Source of the DNA: Fen-1364 sp049515135 | Lineage (GTDB): Bacteria; Spirochaetota; Spirochaetia; SZUA-6; Fen-1364 | Reading direction: 5' to 3' | DNA length: 64,000 nucleotides | NCBI GenBank assembly: GCA_049515135.1 | Contig: JBEKUJ010000003.1 | Coordinates: 62,001-126,000, forward strand | In this document: piece after piece, positions 16,963-25,101 of the stretch | How the letters are laid out: each line of letters begins with the position of its first letter | Position numbering within the stretch: position 1 is the first letter of the stretch | Notes under the pieces: generated by a model | Seen by the model: the letters and a program-made list of their open reading frames with translations, nothing else | Told to the model about the DNA's origin: nothing | Database searches by the model: none | Translations under genes and position numbers: made by a program

Positions 16963-17624
16963 ATTCGGCGTATATCTCCCGGGTTATTTTTTTTCACGAG
17001 AATAGCTTTAATCACTCTGTCACAAACTTCATCTATGGTCAAGTGAGAGGTATCGATGCGGATGGCATCCGGCGCTGCCTGGAGCCTTCCGGCCTGCTTG
17101 TTCCTGTCCACCGTGTCCCGCGCGGCAATTGATTTCTCCACCTGCTCCAGGGGGAGATGGCTGACTCCCTGCGCATGCCTGCGCGCAGCCCTTGTTGCGA
17201 CGTCGGCATCCAGAAAGATCTTCACATCCGCCTTCGGAAAGACCACGGTGCCGATGTCCCTTCCCTCCACCAGCACGTCCTTGCCCTTCGCAATCTCGCG
17301 GAGCCTGTTGTTCACGATGCGTCTGACCTCGGGAATGCTCGAGTGCGGGGCAACCCATTCGTCCACTGCGTCTGTATGGATGAGGTCCTCCACCGGGCGG
17401 CCGTCCAGGGTGAGGCAGGACCCGCGCATGGAAAGCTGGCAGGCGCGCGCAACTGAAAGGACGCGGCCGTTGTCCTCTGGAGGCCCCCCTGCCTCGAGCA
17501 CGGCGAATGTTATGGCGCGATAGAAGCTGCCAGAGTTCACGTACAGAAGCCCTGCAGCTTCGGCGCTCCTCCTGGCAACCGTGCTTTTCCCGACGCCGGC
17601 GGGGCCATCAATCGCCGCTACCAT
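16959..17624 (-). CDS. cmk: Cytidylate kinase
   Basis: Cytidylate kinase phosphorylates CMP and dCMP with ATP. The 221-residue protein has the P-loop GPAGVGKST at 7-15, an early SGSFYRAIT motif, the central GRDIGTVVFPKADVKIFLDA block and the RDTVDRNKQAGRL region, all family markers. The length is typical. The 3-prime end overlaps rpsA by four bases and the 5-prime end overlaps the pseudouridine synthase gene by 17 bases. Confidence 0.96.
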   Translation of the reverse strand: MVAAIDGPAGVGKSTVARRSAEAAGLLYVNSGSFYRAITFAVLEAGGPPEDNGRVLSVARACQLSMRGSCLTLDGRPVEDLIHTDAVDEWVAPHSSIPEVRRIVNNRLREIAKGKDVLVEGRDIGTVVFPKADVKIFLDADVATRAARRHAQGVSHLPLEQVEKSIAARDTVDRNKQAGRLQAAPDAIRIDTSHLTIDEVCDRVIKAILVKKNNPGDIRRI

Positions 17625-18363
17625 GGTCGAAAAACCACCTGACTTCCCGTTCCGTCAGCCTGCGAAAGTGGCCGGTAGGGATCCCTTTGAGCGTTATCGG
17701 GCCCACACGGAGCCTGTGCACTCTCTTGAGCCTGATATTGCGGCTCATGAATACGTTTCTGATCTCGCGGTTTTTTCCTTCCGTCAGCGTGATCAGCGCG
17801 GAGTGAGGCCCGCGCAGAGTATAGGCCTTGCACCTGTAGACTTGGTCGCCGACCCGTATGCCCTTGGAGTACTGCCGAAGGAAGCCATCATCGATGGCCT
17901 TGCCCGTCTCCACAAGGTACTCCTTCTCGATGCCGGCATGCGGATGGGAAACGAGCTTCGAGAACTCTCCGTCGTTTGTGTAAAGGATGAGGCCCGTGGA
18001 CAGGAAGTCCAGTCTTCCCACGTGAAAGAGCCGGCCGCGGATTGCGGAAGAAAACAACTGGCTGACCAGAGGCCTGCGCTCGGGATCGCTGTTTGCGCAC
18101 AGGTATTCCCTGGGCTTGTGGACGGCAATGTAGATCTTCTTGCTGGAGGGAACAACGGCCCGACCATCCAGGGTCACGGAGTCAGCGAGGGTGACCTTGG
18201 TGCCGAGCTGGGTGACGGGCGCGCCGTTGACAGTGATTCTTCCGTGCCGTATGTAGGTCTCACAGCTGCGACGCGAGCCCAGCCCGCAGCGGGCAAGGAA
18301 GACCTGAAGCCGGATGGCGTCCTTGCCGGTGGTCTTCTGGGCGTCAGTGCTACTCCTGCTCAA
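17608..18363 (-). CDS. rluB: RsuA/RluB-family pseudouridine synthase
   Basis: A 251-residue enzyme with an N-terminal S4 RNA-binding domain (about 18-65, FLARCGLGSRRSCETYI) and a pseudouridine synthase domain with catalytic Asp in GRLDFLSTGLILYTNDG (about 116-132). The C-terminal block EGKNREIRNVF is typical of the RsuA/RluB/RluE/RluF group. It isomerises a uridine in ribosomal RNA, most likely 23S; the exact site is not determinable, so the symbol is provisional. The start is TTG 18363, with GAGGGAG upstream in the end of scpB; no ATG suits the alignment. Confidence 0.88.
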   Translation of the reverse strand: MSRSSTDAQKTTGKDAIRLQVFLARCGLGSRRSCETYIRHGRITVNGAPVTQLGTKVTLADSVTLDGRAVVPSSKKIYIAVHKPREYLCANSDPERRPLVSQLFSSAIRGRLFHVGRLDFLSTGLILYTNDGEFSKLVSHPHAGIEKEYLVETGKAIDDGFLRQYSKGIRVGDQVYRCKAYTLRGPHSALITLTEGKNREIRNVFMSRNIRLKRVHRLRVGPITLKGIPTGHFRRLTEREVRWFFDHGSGD

Positions 18364-18886
18364 AGCGCTCCCTCTCCAGACCGTCGAGCTTCGGCAGATC
18401 GGAAATCGTGCTCAAACGGAAAGCCTTGAGAAACTCCTTTGTCGTGCCGTACTGCACCGGCTTGCCGGGAACGTCCTTCTTCCCCACCTCCCTGATGAAG
18501 CTCCTGCTGATGAGGAGCTTGATCATCCCGTCTGCGGACACCCCGCGGATGCTCTCGATTTCCCCGCGTGTGATGGGCTGGGAATAGGCGATGATTGCCA
18601 GCGTTTCCAGGGCGGCCTTGGAGAGGTGGTTCTCGGCGTTCTTTCCGTAGCGTTCGCGAAGCTTTTCCCAGAGGGTCTTGCGCGGAGCAAATGCGAACCC
18701 CCCTCCGATCTCCACGATCTCCAGCCCGTGGCCGTCTGCTTCGAGTCCCTGGCGAAGCTGCTCGATGGCCTCCTGCGCCGCCTCCGCGGAAAGTCCGCCG
18801 ATGGATGCAAGCTTGCGAAGCTCCACCGGATCGTTCTCCAGAAGCAGGATGGCTTCCACCAGCGCGGCGTCTTTACTCAGCTCCAT
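18350..18886 (-). CDS. scpB: Chromosome segregation protein ScpB
   Basis: ScpB is a winged-helix partner of ScpA in the SMC condensin complex that compacts and separates sister chromosomes. The 178-residue product shows the family core KAALETLAIIAYSQPITRGEIESIRGV near 90-120 and the LLISRSFIREVG..PGKPVQYGTTKEFLKAF region. It overlaps scpA by 14 bases and the downstream synthase by 14 bases, fitting co-expression with ScpA. Confidence 0.95.
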   Translation of the reverse strand: MELSKDAALVEAILLLENDPVELRKLASIGGLSAEAAQEAIEQLRQGLEADGHGLEIVEIGGGFAFAPRKTLWEKLRERYGKNAENHLSKAALETLAIIAYSQPITRGEIESIRGVSADGMIKLLISRSFIREVGKKDVPGKPVQYGTTKEFLKAFRLSTISDLPKLDGLERERFEQE

Positions 18887-19646
18887 CCCCGTTTGCTCCC
18901 TCTGTCAGCGCCGCCGCCGGTTCTTCCTTGCGGGCCCGGACCCTGATGTCTCCGAACAACCTGTTCTGCATCACGGTGATGCGCTTCTGCTTCACAAGCT
19001 CCAGAACCGCCCAGAACGCGCAGACAATCTCCAGGATGCTGCGGCGCCTCACCAGCTCTGTGAAAAGGAACTCCTCCCTTTCCTCCAGAAGCTCTGAGAC
19101 CAGGGTAATCTTCTCGTTGACGCTGACCTCCTCGTACAGGTCGATGATGCGTTCCGCGGACAGCGTGGTCAGAAGGGATGAGAAAGTCTGCAGGAGGTCC
19201 CAGACGCTCACCTGCTCCCAGATCCCTTCGTCGGAAAAGGGAAGGATCCGCTGGCTGCGCGTGCGCTCGACGATCCACTCGACCTCTCCCTCCTTCTGGG
19301 CCATGAGATCGGACAGCTTTCGGAACTTCTGGTACTCGATAAGCTTTTCCACAAGGTCCCTGCGGGGGTCTTCTATTTCGTCATCCAGGTTCAGCTCAAC
19401 GGGGAGGAGCATCTTGCTCTTTATGTACAGGAGCGTCGCGGCCATGAGATAGAACTCCGTCATGGTGTCAAGGTCAACCTTTGTTGCGAAGTTCAGATAT
19501 GCGATGTACTGCTCCGTGATGGATGCAATCGGGATGTCGTAGATGTTGATCTCTGACTTGCGGATGAGGAAGAGAAGAAGGTCCAGCGGCCCATCGAAAT
19601 CTCCGAGATGAAAACGCTGCTTCTGGCTCACGCTCGAGTCGGACAT
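18873..19646 (-). CDS. scpA: Chromosome segregation protein ScpA
   Basis: ScpA is the kleisin subunit of the SMC-ScpA-ScpB condensin. The 257-residue protein opens with the family signature FHLGDFDGPLDLLLFLI and IYDIPIASITEQY, then TEFYLMAATLLYIKSKMLLP; the C-terminal winged-helix part ends in a short acidic tail. ATG 19646 is chosen because homology begins soon after; the open frame continues upstream without similarity. No clear ribosome site precedes it, though GAAGGGAG lies about 20 bases upstream. It follows folK by 85 bases. Confidence 0.93.
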   Translation of the reverse strand: MSDSSVSQKQRFHLGDFDGPLDLLLFLIRKSEINIYDIPIASITEQYIAYLNFATKVDLDTMTEFYLMAATLLYIKSKMLLPVELNLDDEIEDPRRDLVEKLIEYQKFRKLSDLMAQKEGEVEWIVERTRSQRILPFSDEGIWEQVSVWDLLQTFSSLLTTLSAERIIDLYEEVSVNEKITLVSELLEEREEFLFTELVRRRSILEIVCAFWAVLELVKQKRITVMQNRLFGDIRVRARKEEPAAALTEGANGDGAE

Positions 19647-19731
19647 GGGGTCAGAGGCCGGGCTCCCTTCAGAATGGGTGTCGTCGAGGGGTGGTATCGT
19701 TGGCACTGTTCTGTATCGACAGGAGATTATA

Positions 19732-20220
19732 CTACCGGCGGGGATAAGAGTAAACACCCTGCATCCGGGCAGGCAGGAGGTCAGCGTATTTGAGACCCGT
19801 ACGGGGATCATGCAAATGAGGCGACAGCTCCACGAGGGGCACAAGCACGAAGCCCCGTTCTGCCATTCGGGGGTGAGGAATGATCAGGTCAGGCTTGTTC
19901 ACGACGAGGTCTCCGCAGAGAAGAATATCCAGGTCGATTGTCCGTGGCCCCATTCGCCTCTCCCGGCTGCGATCCCGCCCGAGCTGCGCCTCGATCCGGT
20001 GGACAGCATCGAGCATTTCCCCGGGCTCCAGATCAGAGCTTGCCATTCCGACCGCATTGAGGAACAGGGGCTGGTCAGTGACGTACATCGGCTCCGACTC
20101 GTACAGGCCGGAAAGCCGGCGCTGCGTTGCATGCCTTTCCATCATTTCCCACGCGCGAAGGAGGTTGTTCTCCCTGTCGCCAAGGTTGGACCCGAGCGCA
20201 ATGTAGTATGTGTACGGCAC
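19732..20220 (-). CDS. folK: HPPK, folate pathway
   Basis: 6-hydroxymethyl-7,8-dihydropterin pyrophosphokinase transfers diphosphate from ATP to the pterin in folate synthesis. The 162-residue protein shows LGSNLGDRENNL at the start and the core GPRTIDLDILL with metal-binding aspartates, then IIPHPRMAERGFVLVPL. Length is typical. The start is GTG 20220, 30 bases after the recA stop. I saw no other folate genes in the window. Confidence 0.95.
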   Translation of the reverse strand: MPYTYYIALGSNLGDRENNLLRAWEMMERHATQRRLSGLYESEPMYVTDQPLFLNAVGMASSDLEPGEMLDAVHRIEAQLGRDRSRERRMGPRTIDLDILLCGDLVVNKPDLIIPHPRMAERGFVLVPLVELSPHLHDPRTGLKYADLLPARMQGVYSYPRR

Positions 20221-20250
20221 TTTACGCGGCAGTCCCCGGCGCTTTTCCCT

Positions 20251-21501
20251 TTAGAAAAGCTCCTTGTCAGGATCCGAGGCTTCCTCTCCTGGCGCGTCCT
20301 CTTCTGCTGCGGGACTTCGCGGACGGGCGGGCTCAGCAGGGGCCTTGGCCGCGGGCTCAGCAGGGGCCTTGGCCGCAGGCTCAGCAAGGGCCTTGGCCGC
20401 GGGCTCAGCGGCCGGTTTTGTTCCCTGGCTGTCTCTGGGCGCCTGCTGCCTCCCGGCCGATCCGGGTGTCGGAAAGAGTGTCTCCCGCACTTTCTTCTCA
20501 AGCTCGGAGTAGACAGCCGGGTTGGACTCCAGGAAAAGGCGCGCGTTCTCCACACCCTGACCAATGCGCTCCTTTCCGTAAGAGTACCAGCTCCCCGCCT
20601 TCTCCACGAGGTTGTTCTGAATGGCGGCTTCCAGCAGGCTCCCCACCGCAGATATTCCCTTGCCGAACATGATGTCCATCTCCGCCTTGCGGAACGGGGG
20701 CGCAATCTTGTTCTTCACGACCTTCACGCGCACCTTGTTGCCCACCACCTCGTCACTGCCGCGGGCAATGCTTTCCACCTTCCGTACCTCGAGGCGGATG
20801 GTTGAGTAGAACTTCAGGGCGAAGCCGCCCGTCGTTGTCTCAGGGTTGCCGAACATGACCCCGATCTTCATGCGGATCTGGTTGATGAAGATAAGGCATG
20901 TCCGTGTCTTGGAGATTGTGCCCGTCAGCTTCCGCAGCGCCTGGCTCATGAGCCTGGCTTGAAGGCCCATATGGGAGTCTCCCATTTCACCCTCGATCTC
21001 GGCCCGTGGGGTGAGCGCCGCCACCGAGTCAACCACGATGATATCCATGGCGCCCGAGCGCACCAGGGATTCGACGATCTCCAGGGCCTGCTCTCCCGTG
21101 TCCGGCTGGGAGACCCACAGCTCGTCAACGTTCACCCCGAGGTTTTTTGCATACACCGGATCAAGCGCATGCTCAGCGTCAACGAATGCGGCTATGCCTC
21201 CGAGCTTCTGCGACTCCGCAATGGCATGGAGGGCGAGAGTGGTCTTGCCGGAGGACTCGGGGCCGTAGATCTCTATCACTCTCCCCCGGGGATAACCGCC
21301 AACGCCAAGGGCGGCGTCCAGGAGGATGGAGCCGGACGGTATGACGTCCACGTCGGTGTGACCTGCGTTCTCCCCCAGCTTCATGAGGGACCCCTTGCCG
21401 AACTGCTTCTCGATCTGCAGCCGGGCAGCTTCCAGGGCCCGAGCCTTCTCTTCCTGCACGGGCGACTTCTTCTCAGCGGCCGGGACTTCCTTTTTTGCCA
21501 T
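20251..21501 (-). CDS. recA: Recombinase RecA
   Basis: RecA forms filaments on single-stranded DNA for strand exchange and SOS signalling. The 416-residue protein has Walker A GPESSGKT at 80-87, the IIVVDSVAAL Walker B, and the conserved NQIRMKIGVMFGNPETT region. The core is about 345 residues; the extra C-terminal 60 residues are an Ala/Pro/Glu-rich tail made by a 24-bp tandem repeat (20330-20413), followed by an acidic end. Acidic RecA tails are known to modulate DNA access; the repeated part is unusual in length. A candidate promoter lies at 21570-21599. Confidence 0.97.
   Translation of the reverse strand: MAKKEVPAAEKKSPVQEEKARALEAARLQIEKQFGKGSLMKLGENAGHTDVDVIPSGSILLDAALGVGGYPRGRVIEIYGPESSGKTTLALHAIAESQKLGGIAAFVDAEHALDPVYAKNLGVNVDELWVSQPDTGEQALEIVESLVRSGAMDIIVVDSVAALTPRAEIEGEMGDSHMGLQARLMSQALRKLTGTISKTRTCLIFINQIRMKIGVMFGNPETTTGGFALKFYSTIRLEVRKVESIARGSDEVVGNKVRVKVVKNKIAPPFRKAEMDIMFGKGISAVGSLLEAAIQNNLVEKAGSWYSYGKERIGQGVENARLFLESNPAVYSELEKKVRETLFPTPGSAGRQQAPRDSQGTKPAAEPAAKALAEPAAKAPAEPAAKAPAEPARPRSPAAEEDAPGEEASDPDKELF
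20330..20413. repeat. 24-bp tandem repeat in recA tail
   Basis: Three nearly identical 24-bp units (20330-20353, 20354-20377, 20378-20401) and a partial fourth (to 20413), each beginning GGCTCAGCA on the plus strand. Each encodes eight residues (AEPAAKA plus L or P) in the RecA C-terminal tail. Copy number can vary by slippage without changing frame. Confidence 0.9.
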
Positions 21502-21569
21502 CAGTTCTTTGCCTCTTCTCTCTCAAGCACGGGAGAAATACCGCGCCGATTGCGCCGCGGGTACTGATG

Positions 21570-21599
21570 AGTATATGTCGCAAGTGCCGAGGCGCGCAA
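21570..21599 (-). promoter_or_regulatory. Candidate recA promoter
   Basis: On the leftward strand, -35 TTGCGC (21594-21599) and -10 TATACT (21570-21575) are 18 bases apart, giving a leader of about 60 bases before recA. Both elements match the consensus in four or five positions. No LexA-type operator overlaps it convincingly. The rest of 21502-21737 is noncoding with several short inverted repeats. Confidence 0.4.
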
Positions 21600-21737
21600 G
21601 ATGAAGCGCAGGCAGGCGCGTAGGTCGCGAAGCGGCATTGCTTTGGATTGCAAGGCCCGACGCTTCCTCAATACATTTAGGGAGCTATCTTCGCTGCGAA
21701 GAGGCGCGAAATCTCGATAGTTAAGGAGGTCCTTCAA

Positions 21738-21905
21738 ATGATGCTTGACCCAAAGACACGAGAGCTCATTGCGGTCGCCGTTGCCGTTACGCGGCAGTGG
21801 GACGGATGAATAGCAGTGCACACAGATGCGGCTCTCAAGTACGGAGCCGCGCGCGGGGAATTAGCCGAAGCTCTTGGCGTCGCGATTTCTGTCAACGCTG
21901 GCGCG
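21738..21905 (+). pseudogene. Carboxymuconolactone decarboxylase fragment with in-frame TGA
   Basis: From ATG 21738, preceded by a perfect AAGGAGGT at 21723-21730, the frame reads MMLDPKTRELIAVAVAVTRQ and then WDG-TGA. After the TGA (21807-21809) it continues in the same frame with IAVHTDAALKYGAARGE and a segment ending in VNAGA, the core of AhpD-like carboxymuconolactone decarboxylases. The family normally has Cys-x-x-Cys at WDG-TGA, so the first Cys is Trp and the second is a stop. Similarity ends at about 21905, exactly where an opposite-strand oxidoreductase fragment begins. I call it a decayed 5-prime half; a selenocysteine reading is possible but weaker. Confidence 0.7.
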
Positions 21906-22166
21906 CTTGCCTGCGTGCAATTCGATGACGCCTTCGCCAAGGGCATCCACCGTTCCTGCTACTTCATAGCCAACCACGCAAGGAATCTTGGGTGCGTCGG
22001 GATAGATGCCCACGCGCGCCAAGAGATCCGCGAAGTCGATGCCGCTGGCCTCGACGCGAATGCGAACCTCTCCGGGCCCTGGGCTCGGGTCAGGCGCTTC
22101 GCGCAGCTGCAAGACCTCTGGCGGGCCCGCTTTTGTGGTCCAAACTTGTCGCATTGTCCATTTCAT
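21861..22166 (-). pseudogene. Quinone-oxidoreductase (MDR) N-terminal fragment
   Basis: The 101-codon frame matches the N-terminus of zinc-free medium-chain dehydrogenases such as quinone oxidoreductase: VWTTKAGPPEVLQLREAPD, GEVRIRVEASGIDFADLLAR and IPCVVGYEVAGTVDALGEGV. Family members have about 320 residues and a Rossmann domain; here similarity stops after HAGKRA near 21903, and the frame ends at 21861 with unrelated residues. The missing NADPH-binding domain makes it nonfunctional. The likely original start is the ATG at 22154 (MRQVW). It is joined tail to tail with the decarboxylase fragment. Confidence 0.75.
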
Positions 22167-22282
22167 TAGGATTTCAATCTAACCAATTTGACCTGCTGCG
22201 AAGATTGTCCCGCGTTCGGCGAGCGCACTCGGGGCCGTGCCGGTCGAGTCGCAGGCAGATCCGGCCCTTTGCAGAGTCAGCC

Positions 22283-22789
22283 TTAATTCAGATTCAGTCT
22301 CATGAAGACCCAATGTTTTCTATATCCTTCGGGTATCTCGCTGCCCTCATACGGCGGAATATCCCTGAAGCCGAACGAACGATAGACTCGATGGGCATCG
22401 TGCATGAATCCCGCGCTGTCGAGCCGCATCTCCGAGAATCCTTCTTCTCTCGCACGTCGAATTGATTCCTGGACAAGAGCAGCCCCAATCCCCTTGCGAC
22501 GATGAGTGGGGCGAACGTACATGCGTTTCATTTCCGCGACTCTATCGCCGATGGTTCTGGTGCATGCACATCCTGCTGGTGAGTCGTCTTCGAAGGCCAG
22601 AAGAAGAAAGCCGTTGGGCGGGAGAAAGATGTCGATGGTCTCCATGTCTCGGGTGATCATCGACTCCGCATCGAAGACTGCCTTGTATTCCTCGTAGATC
22701 CTGGGACATACCCAACGAAGGTATTCTGCAAAGAGGTCTCGGACGACGCTTTCGTGCTCTTGCATGACCGCTTGAACGATTTTCGTCAC
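22283..22789 (-). CDS. GNAT-family N-acetyltransferase
   Basis: A 168-residue acetyltransferase. The acetyl-CoA-binding motif A is MKRMYVRPTHRRKGIGAALVQ (about 88-108) with the RxxGxG pyrophosphate loop (RRKGIG), followed by the RLDSAGFMHDAHRVYRSFGF block that often precedes the C-terminal strand. The acceptor is unknown. The start is GTG 22789 with AGGAGG 8 bases upstream, a strong site. It belongs to the islet between recA and 24256, with no obvious operon partner. Confidence 0.88.
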   Translation of the reverse strand: MTKIVQAVMQEHESVVRDLFAEYLRWVCPRIYEEYKAVFDAESMITRDMETIDIFLPPNGFLLLAFEDDSPAGCACTRTIGDRVAEMKRMYVRPTHRRKGIGAALVQESIRRAREEGFSEMRLDSAGFMHDAHRVYRSFGFRDIPPYEGSEIPEGYRKHWVFMRLNLN

Positions 22790-22914
22790 AATCGGGTCCT
22801 CCTTGCTGTCAAAGAAGAGCCGTCAGCGCTCCCTTGTCTGCCTTTTCTGAATATGTCTCCCTTCAGCGCGCTACGGCAACAAACAAATCGCCGAAGCCGG
22901 GTCGATCGGCGCGC

Positions 22915-23712
22915 CTACTTCCTGCCTCGCTGCTTGGGCGCCATGATACGCGCTGCGGACTTTGCCACGATCCCGCGAGGCGCAAGCCGCACCGACAGCG
23001 TTCCAAGGTAAATGAGCCTGCCGTCAACGACATAGGACTTCCCTCGTTCCAGACCTCGAAGCGCAGTGGCAATCACGTTCTCCACCGTCCGCTTCCTTCC
23101 GGGAGTTGCATCCCCATTTCCCGCCACCTTGAAGAAGTTCGTCTCAGTGGGGCCAGGGCACACGGCCAGAACGCGAACGCCGTGCGACCGATATTCTGCC
23201 CAGAGCGCTTCCGAGAAAGAAAGCACAAAAGCTTTGCTTGCGCCGTAGACGGCCATGAAAGGCGCGGGTTGGAAGGCGGCCGCTGAGCCAACGTTCATGA
23301 TGATGCCATCGCCCCTCCTGGCCATGCCAGGCAGGAAGAGGTGCGTCAGGCGTACCAGCGCCACGACGTTGAGCATGATTTCCTTGTGATCGTCGTCGGT
23401 GGGCAGATCATGGAATCGTCCGTAGGTTCCGAACCCGGCGTTGTTGACGAGGATGTCGAGCTGGCGTCGAAGTCTCCGGACCTTTGCGAAAACGGCGTCC
23501 GGGGCCTTCTCCTTGGTGAGGTCAGCCACGATTACGTCTGCGGCGACTCTGTGCTTCTTCCTGATCGCCGCAGCAAGGCTGTCGAGCTTGCCCTTGGATC
23601 GGGCGACGAGAATCACGTTGGCTCCATTCGCGGCCAGAGTCTCGGCGAATGCCTTGCCGATCCCTGACGAGGCCCCGGTAATGAGGGCTGTTGTGTTTTC
23701 GAAATTGATCAT
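22915..23712 (-). CDS. Short-chain dehydrogenase/reductase
   Basis: A classical SDR of 265 residues. The cofactor motif TGASSGIG is at 12-19, NNAG near 91-94, and the catalytic Ser/Tyr/Lys set is in VGSAAAF and YGASK (Tyr about 157, Lys about 161). Arg after the first strand (VARSKGKL) suggests NADPH. The substrate is unknown; these enzymes are often annotated as DltE-like. The basic C-terminal tail ends in KQRGRK. GAGGAG lies 5 bases before ATG 23712. The gap to the downstream acetyltransferase gene is 125 bases. Confidence 0.9.
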   Translation of the reverse strand: MINFENTTALITGASSGIGKAFAETLAANGANVILVARSKGKLDSLAAAIRKKHRVAADVIVADLTKEKAPDAVFAKVRRLRRQLDILVNNAGFGTYGRFHDLPTDDDHKEIMLNVVALVRLTHLFLPGMARRGDGIIMNVGSAAAFQPAPFMAVYGASKAFVLSFSEALWAEYRSHGVRVLAVCPGPTETNFFKVAGNGDATPGRKRTVENVIATALRGLERGKSYVVDGRLIYLGTLSVRLAPRGIVAKSAARIMAPKQRGRK

Positions 23713-23742
23713 TTCGTCTCCTCGAGGTCAGTTGTTTGCTCT

Positions 23743-24234
23743 CTACAGCCCCACCCTGTAGCTGAATCCGTGGCGCGTAAATCCGAGCGCTTCGTAGAAC
23801 CTGTGGGCCTCGGTCCTGATCTCGTTGCTCGAAAGCGTCAACTTGTAGCATCCGTTGCGCCTGCACGTATCCATTGCGACTCGCATCATCGCTTTTCCAA
23901 TGCCCTGTCCTTGGAACGCGCGCGGCACAGCGACGTCTTCCACCACACCTGATGGCGCTCCGCCGTTGGCGAGATTGTCCATGATGAGGAGCGCAAAAGT
24001 TCCGCAGATCTTTCCGTCAACCTCAGCAACGTACAGGTTGTAACTGGGGTACGAGCTCATCTTCTCCAGGACGCCGTATGCCGTCTGCAGAGACAGGCTC
24101 CCTCGGGTCTCAAGGCCCGCCTCTCGATAGACTCCGAGGATTTGTTCGAGATCGGCTGCTCTTGCCTTGCGGATGCGAATATCCACTTTTGCCCTCCACC
24201 ATTCGGGCATGTTTCGAAGAGCTAGTGTCTCCAT
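23743..24234 (-). CDS. GNAT-family N-acetyltransferase
   Basis: An acetyltransferase of about 163 residues with motif A VVEDVAVPRAFQGQGIGKAMM, whose Q-x-x-G-x-G loop reads QGQGIG, and the C-terminal block AHRFYEALGFTRHGFSYRV. The acceptor is unknown. Starts at 24255, 24234 and 24210 are in frame; 24234 has GGTGG 6 bases before it, and 24210 (MPEWW) would still keep the whole domain. It is 30 bases upstream of the dehydrogenase gene and may be cotranscribed with it. Confidence 0.86.
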   Translation of the reverse strand: METLALRNMPEWWRAKVDIRIRKARAADLEQILGVYREAGLETRGSLSLQTAYGVLEKMSSYPSYNLYVAEVDGKICGTFALLIMDNLANGGAPSGVVEDVAVPRAFQGQGIGKAMMRVAMDTCRRNGCYKLTLSSNEIRTEAHRFYEALGFTRHGFSYRVGL

Positions 24235-24377
24235 ATCATACCACCAAAATGACATGCTACAACCGGTGATAGCGTAGGAATACTCGCCTGTCGGTTATTG
24301 AGACATCGCGTATGATAATCGGGGAAGAGGCCAAGAAGCGGGATGGGGTGCCGATAAGTATAGCCGGAAGTCAGATC

Positions 24378-25052
24378 ATGTCCAGGAGAACGTTCGTTGT
24401 CGTAATTCTCTGCGTCTCGGCTGCCGCAGCGTACCCGCTGGACTGGGGCGCGTTCGTGGCTGCAAGCAACCGAGGGGATGACGGGTTGATCCTCGGCATC
24501 CTGAAGGATGGGGACTTTGAGACCGGCGTGCAGATATGCGATGCGGTGGGGCTGAGAAAAGATCCGTACGCGGCGGACATCCTTTCCTGGCTCCTTTCCG
24601 GATTCGCGAAAAGCGGCCAGTACAAGACTGAGTATCTCCTTCGCCGCGCTATGAAATCGCTTTTCGACCAGTCGATGGGGGATCAGGTCCTGCGCGACAG
24701 GCTGGTTGCCAACTCATCCGTTCTGGCTGACATGGTGCAGGGCATAGGCGGGTTAGACGATCCGCAGCTCACGGGGACCATCGTTCGGCTGTTGCCTCGC
24801 CTTGATGGCGTGGACCGGCTCCCAGCGCTTATGAACGTCGGGACGGGCATCATCAACCGGCTCCGGCAGACCGATGGGAACCTGTCGCTGCCCGACATGG
24901 GGCTTGCTCTCGATTTCCTCTCCGCCGTTCAGGCCATCGGCAACACGGACTTTCTGGATCCATGTCTCTCCATTGCCCGCCTCTCCCGGGATCAGAATCT
25001 CGTCCAGAAGGCGCGCCAGCTGTCGCGTCAGCTGGCCGGCTCCGGGCGCTAG
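24378..25052 (+). CDS. Exported hypothetical protein
   Basis: A 224-residue protein with a signal peptide (MSRRTFVVVILCVSAAAAYP). The mature part is predominantly helical, with leucine-rich pairs (ILSWLLSGFAKSGQYKTEYLL, DPQLTGTIVRLLPRLDG) that resemble alpha-solenoid repeats such as HEAT. No catalytic motif is seen. ATG 24378 is chosen for the signal peptide; the frame is open upstream to 24312. It lies 49 bases before the PRPP synthetase gene, in the same direction. Function unknown. Confidence 0.7.
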   Translation: MSRRTFVVVILCVSAAAAYPLDWGAFVAASNRGDDGLILGILKDGDFETGVQICDAVGLRKDPYAADILSWLLSGFAKSGQYKTEYLLRRAMKSLFDQSMGDQVLRDRLVANSSVLADMVQGIGGLDDPQLTGTIVRLLPRLDGVDRLPALMNVGTGIINRLRQTDGNLSLPDMGLALDFLSAVQAIGNTDFLDPCLSIARLSRDQNLVQKARQLSRQLAGSGR

Positions 25053-25101
25053 GAAACCCAAAGCCTTGGACTCCTGCCTGCTTTTCTGGTAGAGTCGTCC
25101 C

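Noticed and set aside
20330..20413. Possible CRISPR-like repeat
   Set aside because: The units are tandem without spacers and lie in frame inside recA.
21642..21654. LexA-like box TTTG-N5-CAAG near recA
   Set aside because: It matches the Leptospira-type TTTG-N5-CAAA in seven of eight positions but lies about 140 bases before recA, upstream of the likely promoter; probably chance.
21629..21720. Short inverted repeats that could suggest a tRNA or riboswitch
   Set aside because: The stems (GAAGCG/CGCTTC, TCTTCG/CGAAGA, CTATC/GATAG) do not form a cloverleaf or a known riboswitch core.
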